From the NCBI GenBank assembly GCA_039602395.1, contig JBCNJP010000006.1, positions 62,653,775 through 62,717,774 of the forward strand: a DNA stretch of 64,000 bases, read 5' to 3'. Below are positions 10,384 through 21,668 of this stretch, piece by piece. Position 1 is the stretch's first letter, and each line of letters begins with the position of its first letter. The stretch is from Deinandra increscens subsp. villosa. Taxonomy: Eukaryota; Streptophyta; Magnoliopsida; Asterales; Asteraceae. Position numbers and translations under genes: made by a program. The notes beneath the pieces are model-generated. The model was not told where the DNA came from. It did not search any database and saw only the letters and a list, made by a program, of their open reading frames with translations.

Positions 10384-12330
10384 ATGGAGCTTCAACAACG
10401 AATAGCTTCAACAGACAGTGCTAGCGATTCTTTAGAAGTGGGATGTGATTTGGGAGACCAATCAGTCCAGAAAACGGTAATTGTCAAGTTATTCGGTTTC
10501 ATTAAATACAATCTGTTTTCATAAAATTGTTTCTTTTGTTTATTATTGATACACGTTTAACTTGGGATCCATGTATTTGTGTACAGTTACAGTTACAGAT
10601 CTATAAAATTTCGTTTCATACAGAATTAATTAGGAAGGGGTATATTTTGCATAAATCATCTCCATTCATTTCAACCCATTCATTTTATGCTAAATTAGTT
10701 ATTTTTATGCTAGGAATGTTGATGTCAAGCATATGCACATGTTTGTAGATTCATGTTACTGGTGAACCTCCTTTCTTCTTTATGTACACTGCTAGAAATG
10801 GTGAAGTGTTTGTTTATATCCACTGAAGACATGATGTGTTCCGCTCTTCCCTTAGATGTCTTTAATTTGTGTATACCATATCAAATAATTAGTCAATAGG
10901 GTCTTTATGTGAGATATTAATAACTAAGAACTAATTTATGTTACTCTGGTCATTACTAGCTAGAAAATGATTCTGGAGGACATATACAGGAATGTTTCCA
11001 ACATTTTTTGTATGTTCATGTTAGAGGGGTACAAAATAAAGAAATTGTAGTTTAAATCCCCTGTAGAAGAATAGAAGAATGTTGATGTCATGCATCTGCT
11101 ACTTTGCTAGAAATGGTGAACTTTTTGTTTATATCCACTGAAGACATGATGTGTTCCACTCTTCCCTTTAGATGTCATTAAATTTGTGTATAACATATCA
11201 AATAATTAATCAATAGGATCTTTATGTGATATATTAATAATTAAGAACTAATTAAGAGATAATGAATCAATAGGGTCTGCATGCTGTTAATTGTACAAAA
11301 TTCAAGGATCGATCCAACAACACTAATGGTGAATTGGAAAAACTTGAGTTCGAACTTAAAGAGGAGAGACTTCTTCGGGGTGCAACAAATAAACAAGTTA
11401 AGGCCTTCTTCTTGAAGTTTGAAGAATCGGAGAAAAAACTTGATCTACTTATAGATCATCTATCTGTACTTGGACCACCGTTACCACACCAACTTAATGC
11501 TCCGGCATCTACAGAGGTGAATTCTTTACATCACAACTTAATCATACTATTCTCAAGTACCTTATAATAACATACACTCTTGTTCATGAAGAACACAATC
11601 CGGATGAACTCTTGTTCCTGAAGAACACAAATAGATGCAAGTTCCTGGTACATAAGAATATATACTTCATGTAAGAACAAAGTTATGAGTTAAATGGGGC
11701 CCTGCTATGATTCATTGAAAATGTATGTTAATATGAAAAAAATAGAGTATATATATATATAATCTGTATGAATAAAACTGGAACAACTTATGTTAGATTA
11801 AAAAAACATAATAAATACTTTCATGATAGGTCCGCGTCATTATTCTGCTCTAACTTTTTACCAATTTAAAAACATTGTTCTAGGTAAATTCTAAGGAGAT
11901 TTTTGTTGGATCTAGCCACAGCACTAATCATGCTGACATACACACAACGGTTAGTATTTGTCAAACTCATTATCGGTTTGATTGCTCATTTACATAAAGT
12001 AATTAATTGAAATGTAGGGCGTGAAATCGGTGGTCGATCAACCTCGTCTGAAGCGGTTAAAAAGAAAAAGGTAAATATTTTCCAGTCAAGTTTCATTCTG
12101 TTCTATAGTTTCACAGTAATCTGTTTGGTAATGTCATGTAGTCCCATTTTAAATGTTATTTGGTACCTCAAACACTTGGGCCAGCTAGGGATTGTTGGAA
12201 CAAATGGTGAGATGTGTACCAAACAAAGTTCAACTGACTTTAAAGTTGATCTGGAACTTAATGTGATGTTCATCCGGATGTTTTAAGTTCATCTGGATAT
12301 CTAATGTTCATCTGGAAATCAATTGAATTG
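10384..12330 (+). CDS. Five-exon coiled-coil protein carried by the CACTA element (142 aa, family unknown)
   Basis: My exon model is 10384-10476, 11307-11516, 11884-11949, 12018-12070 and 12324-12330, stopping at TGA. All introns are GT-AG and the phases join without a stop, giving 142 residues. Exon 1 starts 'MELQQRIASTDSASDSLEV' and is acidic. Exon 2 (residues 32-101) is a strong charged helix beginning 'ELEKLEFELKEERLLRGATN', which suggests a coiled coil. The C terminus ('RLKRLKRKR') looks like a nuclear localisation signal. Such a helix plus basic tail would fit a small DNA-associated or dimerising helper, perhaps TNPA-like, but there is no sequence hallmark. Intron 1 contains a 315-bp-period duplication. 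The model is hand-made and the acceptor of exon 2 (11306) is the weakest junction. Confidence 0.45.
10791..11255. repeat. Direct duplication, period about 315 bp, in intron 1 of the coiled-coil gene
   Basis: GCTAGAAATGGTGAA starts at 10791 and again at 11106. Both copies continue with GTTTGTTTATATCCACTGAA and GACATGATGTGTTCC through to AAGAACTAATT, with small indels. About 150 bases are shared per copy. Confidence 0.75.
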
Positions 12331-12689
12331 TAGGACCTGATGGCCCATACTACTTGCGATAAAATGGCACTCCTCAGTCCATATCTATCATGGTGGTAAG
12401 TATTTCAAAATTGCTATATATATTATGATCAATTTCCATAACCTAATTATCAATTATATATTTTGGTATAGGAAGGAATACAAGAAAAAGTGGTCCTAAT
12501 TAAGCTCAAATCTGGACACTTGAAGATGAAGACCACGTGGTAGTGTTGTTGCCTCCCGGATTGAAAATTAGATTGAGAATAATGCTTGTATGCAGTGTAA
12601 TTTTCTTTAATTTTTTATTTGTATTTCATTTGTATTTGACTTGTAATTGAATTTTATTTGATTTGTAATTAATAATTTGTAATAGCTTT

Positions 12690-13662
12690 TAAATTGGCCA
12701 CGCGTATAGCAAGGACCCATCTGATTTCAACAACCTTTTGGTTACTTTTTCTTCTTCCCAAATATATGTGGCTAAAACACAAATATACGTGACCATATAA
12801 TACCAAAGGCCACACTTTTTATATTTTATCGTGGCCATTGCCACCCTTTGTCCACGCGTATTGGGACAAAATATCGGATTTCAACTAGCCTTTGGCCACT
12901 TTTTTTTCCAAATATATGTGGCTAAAAGACAAATATACATGACCATATAATACCAAAGGCCACACTTTTTATATTTTAACGTGGCGGTTGCCACCCTTTG
13001 GCCACGCGTATTGGGATAAAATATCTGATTTCAACTACCCTTTGGCCACTTTTTTTCCAAATATATGTAGCTAAAACACAAATATACGTGACCATATAAT
13101 ACCAAAGGCCGCGCTTTTTATATTTTAATGTGGCCATTGCCACCCTTTGGCCACGCGTATTGGGACAAAATGTATGATTTCAGCAACCCATTTGGCCATG
13201 TTTTTTCATATCATATGTGGCTAAAAGATAAATATACGTGACCATATAATACCAAAGGCCAAGTTATTCATATTTTAACGTGGCGGTTGCCACCCTTTGG
13301 CCACGCGTATTGAGACAAAAATTATAATTTCAGCAACCCATTTGGCCACGTTTTTTATAACATATGTGGCTAAAACACAAATATACGTGACCATATAATA
13401 CCAAAGGCCACGTTAAACAAACACAAGTGGTCGTTGGGACCCTTTGGCCACACTTTTCGGAAGAATTGTTTGATTACAACAACAAATATTGGTATCCTTT
13501 AGCCACGCTTCTAGGTGGCTTCAGCCACTGATATTGTAACGTGGCCGTAGGTTACATAAGGTGACGGGACCTTTGGTGTCGATTGGAATGGGAAAAAAAA
13601 CGTGACCAAACACCTTTGGTCACGGTTTTTTTCCGTGGCCAAAGGTGAATTTTGAAGTAGTG
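12690..13662. repeat. Right subterminal array of the CACTA element, about 5 units of 150 bp
   Basis: The phrase (G/T)CCACGCGTATTGGGA recurs at about 12850, 13000, 13149 and 13299, with a divergent first unit at 12696, giving a period near 150 bp. Each unit contains TTTGGCCAC, ATATGTGGCTAAAA, ATACGTGACCATATAATACC and an AAAGGCCAC box. The last part runs into the terminal inverted repeat ending at 13662. Confidence 0.8.
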
Positions 13663-13665
13663 GAA

Positions 13666-14644
13666 ACCACGTAAACGTGATAGAGGTAGAACTTGACACG
13701 GTAATACGTCCCAAGACGGACAAAGTCAGAAGCCACGGTATTAGAGGATTGAGGCAATTAGGATTTCTTCTTCTCACCTCACTCTCTACCAAAAACATCC
13801 CCTAGTAAGCCCCTTTGAGCCTAAACCCTTTCGTTTCTTAACCCTCTTTATTTGCAGAATAAACCCCCTCTGCAAAATACCCCAAAAAATAACCCCAAAC
13901 ATTTTCTTTTTACACCCTATGTTTTAGTAAATAAACGGTTATTTCAAAAGGTTTTCAAAAATAGATCTTCACTATTTTCTTAAAAGCTAATAACAAGGCA
14001 TGGAGTCTAGACGGACCTTAGACTTTATACCCTTTGTCTATGAAAAAACAAATGATCGAATAAAAGGAAAACCCCCATAAAGGCAAAAGCAAACGTGCAT
14101 TTAGAAGATTTGATTAGAAAATAGTGAAAACCATAAATTTTTGAAGAAAAAAAAAACCAAAGACCATTTTATTTTCGCCTTTCCACCCTTTTCAAACAAA
14201 ACTATCATACCCCTACCCCAAGCCTACCATTTTCAAAGACCTCATGATGATCATGTGACTTTGGTGAGACCGGTGGAGGTTCGATTCCGTGTCAAGCATA
14301 TGCTCTCTATTTCATTTTATCTTGGTACGAGTGTCCACCCCGAAAATGAAAATCTCTAACCCGAGTGACGAGTGACCACTTGTGAGGTGTTTAAAAACAT
14401 AGTTGAATAAATTTCTAAGTAGGCTTGTCATAAATAACTTACTTCAATCAAAAGGTAAAAAAAGATTAATGGAATAAAATGTTAAAGATGGAGGAGGAAA
14501 AACCATTAAGGCACAAGTCTTGACAAAAACACAAAAAAATAAAAATTTGGGATGTGTCAAAGCCCCTAATTATGAAGTTTTGCTTGAGGACAAGCAAATG
14601 TTTAAGTGTGAGAATATTTGATGTACACATAATTATACATATTT
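13666..14644 (+). repeat. Ty3/gypsy-like 3'-UTR region (Athila/Tat type), non-coding
   Basis: Pyrimidine-rich AACCCT/ACCCC text is followed near 14330-14375 by 'caccccgaaaatgaaaatct ... cccgagtgac'. At 14578-14620 comes 'gcttgaggacaagcaaatg ... agtgtgagaatatttgatg'. I associate both with sequence just upstream of the 3' LTR of plant Athila/Tat-like elements. No pol or env frame remains. The element is cut on the left by the CACTA transposon and on the right by the reverse-transcriptase pseudogene. Confidence 0.45.
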
Positions 14645-14649
14645 TTATG

Positions 14650-16397
14650 AGGTCAGGCTTAGGTGCCCGCCCATTTCGCCTTGGGTTGACTTCTTATACG
14701 GGCAGTCTGCCCGCTTATACCTGGGGGATGATCATATATGGGCCACTACTGGGGTTCAGCAGGGTGACCCATTGGGGCCCCTCCTGTTTGCCCTCGTCCT
14801 TCACCCACTTGTGCATCATATCCGTGATAAATGTCACATGCTGCTCCATGCTTGGTATCTTGACGATGGGACGATTATTGGGGATACTGGGGAGGTTGCT
14901 AAGGCCCTCAGGATTATCAACGAGAGGGGTCCTTCGTTGGGATTGACCCTTAATATTCGGAAGACGGAACTCTTTTGGCCATCCTGCGATGGTGAGAAAG
15001 TTCGGCCGGGCCTCTTCCCTGCTGACATTAGCAGACCCACTAAGGGGGTGAAGCTCCTTGGTAGGGTTGTTAGTCGGGATGGCCAGTTTATTCAGGGGCT
15101 GGCTGCGAGGAGGTCCTTTAATGCTGCTGATCTTATGCGCCTCCTCCCCGCACTTGACGACCCACAATGCGAACTTCTCCTGCTTCGTTTGTGCATGGGG
15201 CTTACCAAGCTTCTCTTTGGCCTAAGAACTCCCCCCCCCCCCCACTCATATGATTACGGCAACGGTTGGTTTTGATAAGGATTTACGGACGACCGTCGAG
15301 GACATTGTTGTGTGTGGGGGTCCCTTCTTTGGGGACTTGCAATGGCGTCTTGCCTCTTTGCCGACTCGGCATGGAGGTCTTGGGGTTTATTCGGCGGTCG
15401 AGGCGACGTCATACGCCTTTATGGCTTCGCGTGCCCAAACTTGGACTCTACAAGACCATATTCTACGGGAGTGCGGGGGTTGTGGTATGAGCCCCGACTA
15501 CGAGAATGCTCTGGCTGGTCTCCATAACATTATTCCGGGCTTTGATCTGAGCGGTATCACCAATAAGGACACCGCCCCACCCAAAGCCCAACACGTTTTG
15601 GCGAATGCCCTCTTTGGTAAAAGCATGCTCGAGATGGAAGCAACTTTTGAGATGACAGTCAGGCAAAAGGCCGTTTGGAAATGCCTCCAACAACCACATG
15701 CGCAGGATTTCTTCCATGCTCTCCCTATTGACGGGTTAGGGCAACACATGTCGCCTGTCGAATACCGGGCCATTCTCAAGTACCGTCTCATGGTTCCCCT
15801 GTCCCCGTAGATGAAAAATGCCCCGTCTGCAACAAGGCATGTTTGGATTCGTTCGGGGAGCACGCCGTCCACTGCAAAGAGCTCCCGGGGTTTAAATATC
15901 GATATGATGTGGTTCGGGACGTTTTGTTTGACATCTTCAGGCGGGCTGGGATCTCGGCCAGGAAGGAAGCTCCCGTTAACTTCCTGTCGGACCCCCTGGA
16001 TGGGCGCTCAACTCTCCGGTCGGCCGACATACTTGTTTTTGGGTGGCAGAATGGGAAACACGCTTGTGTCGATTTAACAGGGGTTTCCCCTCTTGTGGGG
16101 CTGAGGGCCAGCACCTTCACAGCGGGCCAGGCGGCGTCCAGGGCAGCTGCTGGAAAGGTTAACAAACATGAGAAAGCGTGTATTGAAAATCAACATGTGT
16201 TTGTTCCTTTCTCTTTCGATACATTCGGCCATCTAGAGACAGAGGCGGTGGCCATGTTGAACCGGATCCAAAAAGTCATGCGTTGGAATAGTGCGGCCTC
16301 TAGATTGAAGAATGTTGTTTTCATACGGCTAGGGTTTGCTATTCAAAAAGGGTTGGCGGTGCAGCTTGTTGCCCGTCTTCCCTGTGTGTTGACTTAA
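14650..16397 (+). pseudogene. Reverse-transcriptase family pseudogene (YLDD type), 5'-truncated
   Basis: The first frame carries 'TTGVQQGDPLGPLLFALVLH' and 'LHAWYLDDGTIIGD', the conserved RT motifs with a YLDD catalytic box. It then continues through a thumb-like region. A frame change falls at a poly-C run near 15228-15243. The second frame (about 15250-15810) contains 'VCGGPFFGDLQWRLASLP' and 'GLGQHMSPVEYRAILKYRL'. A second frame change near 15805 leads to 'CPVCNKACLDSFGEHAVHC', a zinc-binding cluster, and a C-terminal domain ending in TAA at 16397. The N-terminal half of the RT is missing. I recognise this as a repeated plant RT family that is neither copia nor gypsy; the exact clade is uncertain. 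A truncated second copy lies at 51977-52306. A possible ATATTT target duplication flanks about 14645-16447. Confidence 0.7.
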
Positions 16398-16447
16398 ATC
16401 GTGTATGTTATTTTTATTAATGAAATATAGAATTTATTCAGAAAAAA

Positions 16448-17270
16448 ATATTTCCACATTTCGGGATAAAACCTAGCTACAAACATCAAAACAAAGCGAT
16501 TTTGTTTTCTTTTTAGTTTTTCAGGTTTTCTAAAGTCAAAATACCAAAAGGGGTATAATCTAGCAGAAAAGTGAAGAAAATGCAAGCTTTGGGATTTCTT
16601 TACTTGAGCACGGCCCGTGCTCAACCCAGCACGCCCCGTGCCCGACCCAGATCTATAGAAATCTTCCTCTAGTCCAGCACACCCCGTGCATCTGACTCAC
16701 CACGCCCGGTGCTGAAGCCTCCAGACATGGCACGGCCCATGCTCCGACAAGCACGGCCCGTGCCTCTGAAGACAGAAGATTTCGAATCATCCGCCTGACA
16801 TGGCATGACCCGTGCTCTGACAAGCACGCCCCATGCCAAACTCCAGACTTTGCCTATAAAAGCCAGCCCTCTCCCACTTCACAACTCGCTCAATTCTTCT
16901 CTCTTTCCCCTACTTTTAGATTAGTTATTCGAGCCACTTGGTGTTTTCGTGTCTTTAAGTATATCAAAGTCTATAAGAACTTCAACCAGTTTAAGTAAAT
17001 GAAAGTATTTTGTCTATGAAATCTTCCTTTACTTGTTGGGAAATCTTTAAGCTATGATTAGCTAAATTCTTACACTTGATTGGAAATAATAAACCTTTAA
17101 CAAGTTTTCAAGTTGTCTTTATAAAGTTGGTTTAAGTGAGTCTAATGACTTTGTGAAAACCCTTTTTATTAAAAGTGAATTATTAATTTTCTGAACAAAA
17201 CGTGCTCTACATATCACATACCATTTGGGGAGTCGAAATCCCAAAGGCTAGACTTGTGACACCCGATCAG
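16448..17270 (+). mobile_element. LTR-like remnant of the Ty3/gypsy element with a GCACGGCCCGTGC-rich block
   Basis: 'GGGATAAAACCTAGCTAC' at about 16461 resumes the sequence interrupted by the RT pseudogene. Between 16610 and 16840 there are about ten variants of the palindrome GCACGGCCCGTGC or GCACGCCCCGTGC. A TATA box (tataaaag) sits at 16855-16862, followed by a pyrimidine-rich leader. This arrangement suits the U3-R part of an LTR. No second LTR or clear primer-binding site is present in the window. Confidence 0.5.
16855..16862 (+). promoter_or_regulatory. Putative LTR TATA box
   Basis: tataaaag lies downstream of the GC-rich palindrome block and upstream of a C/T-rich stretch (cccactt...ctctttcccc). 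The placement is as expected for an LTR promoter. Confidence 0.45.
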
Positions 17271-19165
17271 GGGACGATGCATGATGCGAAAGATGACTCG
17301 TGCCCCATTCTACATGATACGTTCGAGGTCTTTATGTCTATGTAAGCAAACTCGGCTGACCACGCAAGTGCGGGCTGAAAGTATTTGGTTGGGAATGGGG
17401 GATGGTAATATTTTGTCACTTCATGGAAGTCGAAATGGTACGTGTTTGTGAACTTGGCTCTGGTTACGTCGGACGTGCATGCGCGAGAGCGGTACATGGA
17501 AGAAACGGACCTTAGTCCCTTAAAAAGATCATTTTCACAATAGTATAATCCGGCACCCAGGGTTGTTTCCCTGCTGGTTCATGAGGACGTGTCGAGTACG
17601 GTAAGTGGCATTATACCACTATATTTGTCTTTTGGCAGCACAGTTCCGAGCGGTTCGTACTCCTCGTAGACGATCACCTGGGAGAGTAGTGATACTAGAT
17701 TTGAGGCTGAGAGGCGGTCTAGTTGTCTGCCAACAAGACAATCTTAACCCAAAGTTATATATAAACAACCTGTCTATAAGTTACTAGTACGATTATTCCA
17801 ATCAATATTGACTACGACTGCTTGAATCCGAAAACCCATTTTATCTATATATGTATTTATATTAAATATATTTTTCTAAAAATCAAAGATAGAGTTTTGT
17901 TAAACGTTGGAAAAGATTAAGTATTGGAAGCTCTTATTTTCCATTGTCTCCTAATCGACCCCGGTTCAACTTACCACTACTATACTGCCCACGATGGGTA
18001 TATTAATTTACCCGTATAATGTGGTGAAATGGTAGTTGTCAAGTAAATCAAGTATATAAATTTAAAAGCTTAAACTGCTCAAAATGTTTGAAAAATTGCC
18101 ATATTTTATGAATAACTCAGCACATACCACTGACTTTGTAGTCCTTCACGTGGGAAGGTTCCACGTGAACCTTGGGTGAATTGTGTGAAAACAATACAAA
18201 ATCAATTGTTTGGACATGGTTAGATGCTTGTTAGATAAAGGTGCGGGATCAGTTCGGTTAAAACCGATTGGAAAGGTGACAGGTTGAAACGAATTCAAAC
18301 GAAACAAGGAATAACAAATGATGTGTAAATAGGTAGATGAGAGACGACGTTTCATGGTTTTATAAATGTATAAAAATATGATCGTTTTATATAAAAATAA
18401 AATACAAATGTTTTGATTTGAGTATAAGACAAGGTGAATAGTAAACAAAACCTTTTAAACTAAAAGATCCTAATTACATTATTATATGTATTTTAAACCG
18501 AAAGGCTAATTAAATAAATAATGTTTTTTTAAGGGTAATAATAAAAATTCTTATATTATAGCTTTAAGTTGGAGGTGATAAATAGTAAAGTCTCTTTATT
18601 ATTCTAAAACGTTTTAATAGTTGACAACAAACTTTATATTACGATACAAAGTCGGAGATATAAATTAATAAATTATTTTTATTATTTTTCTTGCTTATAA
18701 AATTCCACTAAATAAATAATTTTTTTTTATGTTTGCGATCACCAATATGTTCGTGGGTCCAGATTTGGGAAGAGTCGTTGGGTTCCAAAGACTAGAGCTA
18801 AATAATTCTCTACTAGTGATTGTTTGTTGAGTTTGGAGAGCGTATGTGGTCCTCGGTGTATCTCTGATGTGGTGGAGTGTCCAAACTAGTTGAGACAGAG
18901 GATGGGTCATTGAGACTGAGGATGGGTCATTAATGAGATTATTCACGTTTGAGTTGGAGCTCGGGGAGCTTCAACTGGGCCTTTTGGTACTTTATGATGA
19001 GGGGTCGTTGCAACTAGGTGATATGCCTAGAGTCTTAACTTGTTCTTGGGAATTGGAAGCTTGGAAGACTTGTCTGACTGTTGATTACTGTTTTACTTGA
19101 TGACTCTGGTTGCATATGCTTGGACGGCGGGCTAGAGTTTATCGCAAGGCCTTCAAGTGGGAGAT
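17271..19165. other. Degenerate intergenic sequence, probably retroelement remains
   Basis: There is no reliable gene here. The stretch from about 18950 to 19165 leads directly into a purine tract and LTR (19166), so it is probably the 3' end of a dead copia element. Short frames at 17267-17497, 18146-18448 and 18695-18946 show no family features. A possible B-box-like 'ggttcatgaggacg' near 17577 is too weak to call. Confidence 0.3.
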
Positions 19166-19437
19166 TGTTAGGTGTGAAGACCTTTGGACTGGCCAGTTTT
19201 ATTTATTAGGGGCCCGTTATGGTTCCTAGCGTTGCCCTGATTTTCATTATTTATACCATGTCGTGTAATATAATCTCTTGTACTATTCTGAGCTAATAAA
19301 AAAATAACTAGTTCCAGACCATCGACGTAGGTCATACCGACCAAACCACGTTAAATCTCTCATGTTCAATTATTATTGCTTTCGTGTATATCTGCGATAG
19401 TGTATTGCATGTGCGTTGCTTAAGTCGGTCCCTACCA
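19166..19437 (+). mobile_element. Copia-type LTR (3' LTR of a truncated element)
   Basis: The purine tract AAGTGGGAGA at 19155-19164 immediately precedes TGTTAGGTGTGAAGAC. This is the polypurine tract plus TG start usual for plant Ty1/copia 3' LTRs. It ends near 19437 at CCTACCA. A poly-adenylation-like AATAAAAAAATAA lies inside. No 5' LTR is seen, so the target duplication cannot be tested. Confidence 0.45.
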
Positions 19438-19479
19438 TTAATTAATACTACCAATTATAAGCAAGAATTTAGCATATAA

Positions 19480-21249
19480 GGGCATGAGGTATACCCTCAC
19501 GTGGTGTGGTGTAGTTGTCACGTCAGCGCTGATTAGACTACATACAAGTACCACACAAATGGGGTACACTCAATGTGGTGTGGTGTGGTGCGGTACGTTA
19601 TTTTATAATTTTTTTAACTTTTTTTAAATAAAATACCATTAATATAAATACTAAAGTTTATAAATTAAAAACTACAACTTCTTATAATAGAAAATAACTT
19701 AAAACTTCATATAAAAAACCATATAATCTATTTGTTCCTCAATCTATCCATGATCTCCTCCTTCTCTTTTTCAACCAACAATCATTGCTCTTCGTCCGAT
19801 TCGAGGTGTCCAATCAAAGCACACAGAGTTGATTAAAACGGTTTTTTTTCTTGTCGCAACTTAGTCCACTTTTGTTGTTCGATGTTGTACAAGTGGAGTT
19901 CTTACAAGAACGCTTCCTCTTCAAGCTTCTCTTTTTGTTGGCGTGTCGCCTTTATTTTGGCTACCGGCCTCCGCAAAACATTCATTTACAGCTCGTCTTC
20001 GTCCAAATTCATCACATTATCGTTTAGGTTTATATTGCAACATCCCATGAAGGCCGAACCCATGGGACTATCCATATCAGTCGATGATATTTTCTTGCTT
20101 GCCTTTGGATCCTCCATTATTTCATGAAACTTTGGTGATTGTCTTAGAATGTTATAATGTTCGAGGAGTGGTGGTGACTTATGATCGTCTTTGTAACAAA
20201 CGATAGAGATGTTCAAGACGTTGAGGTCACTTACACGGCTTTTACGGTTTCGCTTGACGCCCTCCATAATGTCATGAAACTAATTGGTAATTTTCGGCTT
20301 CATAAGGCCTCATTTACCACTTAGTTTGTCATTTTTACGAAAGTAACAAACTTCACCGGGCTTTACGGTTATATTGCGCTTCTTATGGAATTTTTCACAA
20401 ACTCGATCCCAAAACGCTTCTTTCGTTTAAGCATTTCCTAGTTTAAAAAAAAAATATTAGAAGATGAAATAAAAAAACCAAACTCTTTAAAGAAGTATAA
20501 AATAAACTTTATAAAATTATAAATACCATAATTTGGGTCTTCGGACGTGTCCATGTAAGCTTCAATCAAAGTTAGCTCTTCGGTCATGTCCCACTTCACC
20601 TTGCCCTCCGGTGCTTCCGTACCCTCCATCGGGTTTTTTACCCTTTCCTCGTCTTTTTTTTTACTGACAAAGAACTTGTGTTTCGGGTATATATAATTTC
20701 AACATCATCTTCTTGCTCAAAAAGGGGCATTTGAGGGTGCGATTGTGGTTGGAATTGAGAAGGATATTGTGACGGTGGGCATTAGGGTTGTTGGACTTGC
20801 CCCCATTGAATGTAGTTGTTGAAGGAGGGGTTAGGATTATACATGGGCATTTGTTATGGGTTTTGAGGGTTCAGTAGGTTTTGAAGGATCGGGTATTAGT
20901 TGCTTGAAGTTGGGTTGCTTGAGCTTTGGTGTGGATTCATGGTGTAATTTTTTATATAAATATGAGAGTAAAAGAAAGGAGTAGAAAAAGAAGTGTAAAA
21001 AAAGGTGTAAAAAGGTGGTATTTATAGGGAAAAAATGGTGATTTTTTTTTTATGGGGCATTAAAAGGCAACGGTAAAAATAACAACCATTCAATGGCTAT
21101 ATTGCCTTCACCACGCACACGGAAGTTATCACGCCCCGCGTCTGTGCCACCCCCCGCGTCTGTGCCACCCCCATCACGCAAGGGGGTGGTGCATGTCCGT
21201 GTCCAACACGGCATGATCTCCTTCTTAGCGCCGAGTATACCGCATGGTC
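19480..21249 (-). mobile_element. PIF/Harbinger element, 1.77 kb, with a decayed ORF1
   Basis: The left end reads GGGCATGAGGTATACCCTC. The right end read inward is GACCATGCGGTATACTCGGC. Both are flanked by TAA (477-479 of the 19.4 kb line, and 21250-21252), the 3-bp duplication typical of PIF/Harbinger. GGTGTGGTG-rich tracts adjoin the left end. The interior encodes fragments of the ORF1-type DNA-binding protein on the minus strand. No DDE transposase frame is present, so it is non-autonomous. Confidence 0.75.
19870..20629 (-). pseudogene. PIF/Harbinger ORF1-like (NAM-associated / Myb-like) remnant
   Basis: On the minus strand 20629-20510 encodes 'VKWDMTEELTLIEAYMDTSE', the trihelix-like start of plant Harbinger ORF1 proteins. 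After an intron-like gap, 20267-19986 encodes 'SPKFHEIMEDPKASKK' and an acidic tail ('NLNDNVMNLDEDEL'). It continues, with stops, into an 'AKIKATRQQKEKLEEEAFL' helix. Several stops show it is not functional. The intact-looking relative is at 46375-47605. Confidence 0.55.
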
Positions 21250-21479
21250 TAATTATTGAGAGAGCTAGGCTAGCTGTTTGATTTTTGTTTTTATTTTAAT
21301 TAGTTGACGTGTTAATATATATATATACCAAATTCAACTCCTTACTTACTATTATTGTGAAGTTGAAGTATCGGATCGAATTTCTGCCTAGCTATCTTCA
21401 CCAAACAAAGATGACAAACAATACTGATTGGCCAGGTGTACCCTAATTTAATCACTTCGTTCACCAATATATTGTCAAC

Positions 21480-21496
21480 TATCTCCTTGTTTCTCA

Positions 21497-21532
<36 letters not shown>

Positions 21533-21668
21533 CACTTGCATTCTTATTTCTTCACCATTTCCCTTCAAAACACACACACACTCTCTCTATATATATATAT
21601 ATAAAGTGTTTGTTGTATACGTGTTCTTTCCATATATACTTGCTGGCTAGCTTGTAATAATTAATATA
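21480..21668 (+). promoter_or_regulatory. Core promoter and 5' leader of the acyl reductase gene
   Basis: (CT)n and (TA)n microsatellites at 21499-21532 and 21583-21604 end in 'tatatataaagtg'. This could act as the TATA box about 65 bases before the start codon. The microsatellites lie in the predicted leader and promoter and could vary in length between accessions. Confidence 0.35.

Larger units (their letters stand above)
503..13662. mobile_element. CACTA (En/Spm-like) DNA transposon, 13.16 kb, with accessory genes
   Basis: The left end starts CACAACGTCAAAAAG and continues to CTTTGGCCACG. Read inward, the right end starts CACTACTTCAAAATT and continues to CTTTGGCCACG, and the two align over about 29 bases with a handful of mismatches. 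The 3-bp repeat GAA flanks both ends (500-502 and 13663-13665), the usual CACTA duplication length. Both subterminal regions are dense in GTGGC(C)AAA-type motifs in both orientations, as expected for transposase-binding repeats. No TNPD/TNP2 transposase is recognisable inside, so the element is probably non-autonomous. It carries decayed PB1-like genes, a broken 'plant transposon protein' gene, and a small five-exon coiled-coil gene. The first base after CAC on the left is A rather than T, a possible terminal mutation. Confidence 0.8.
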
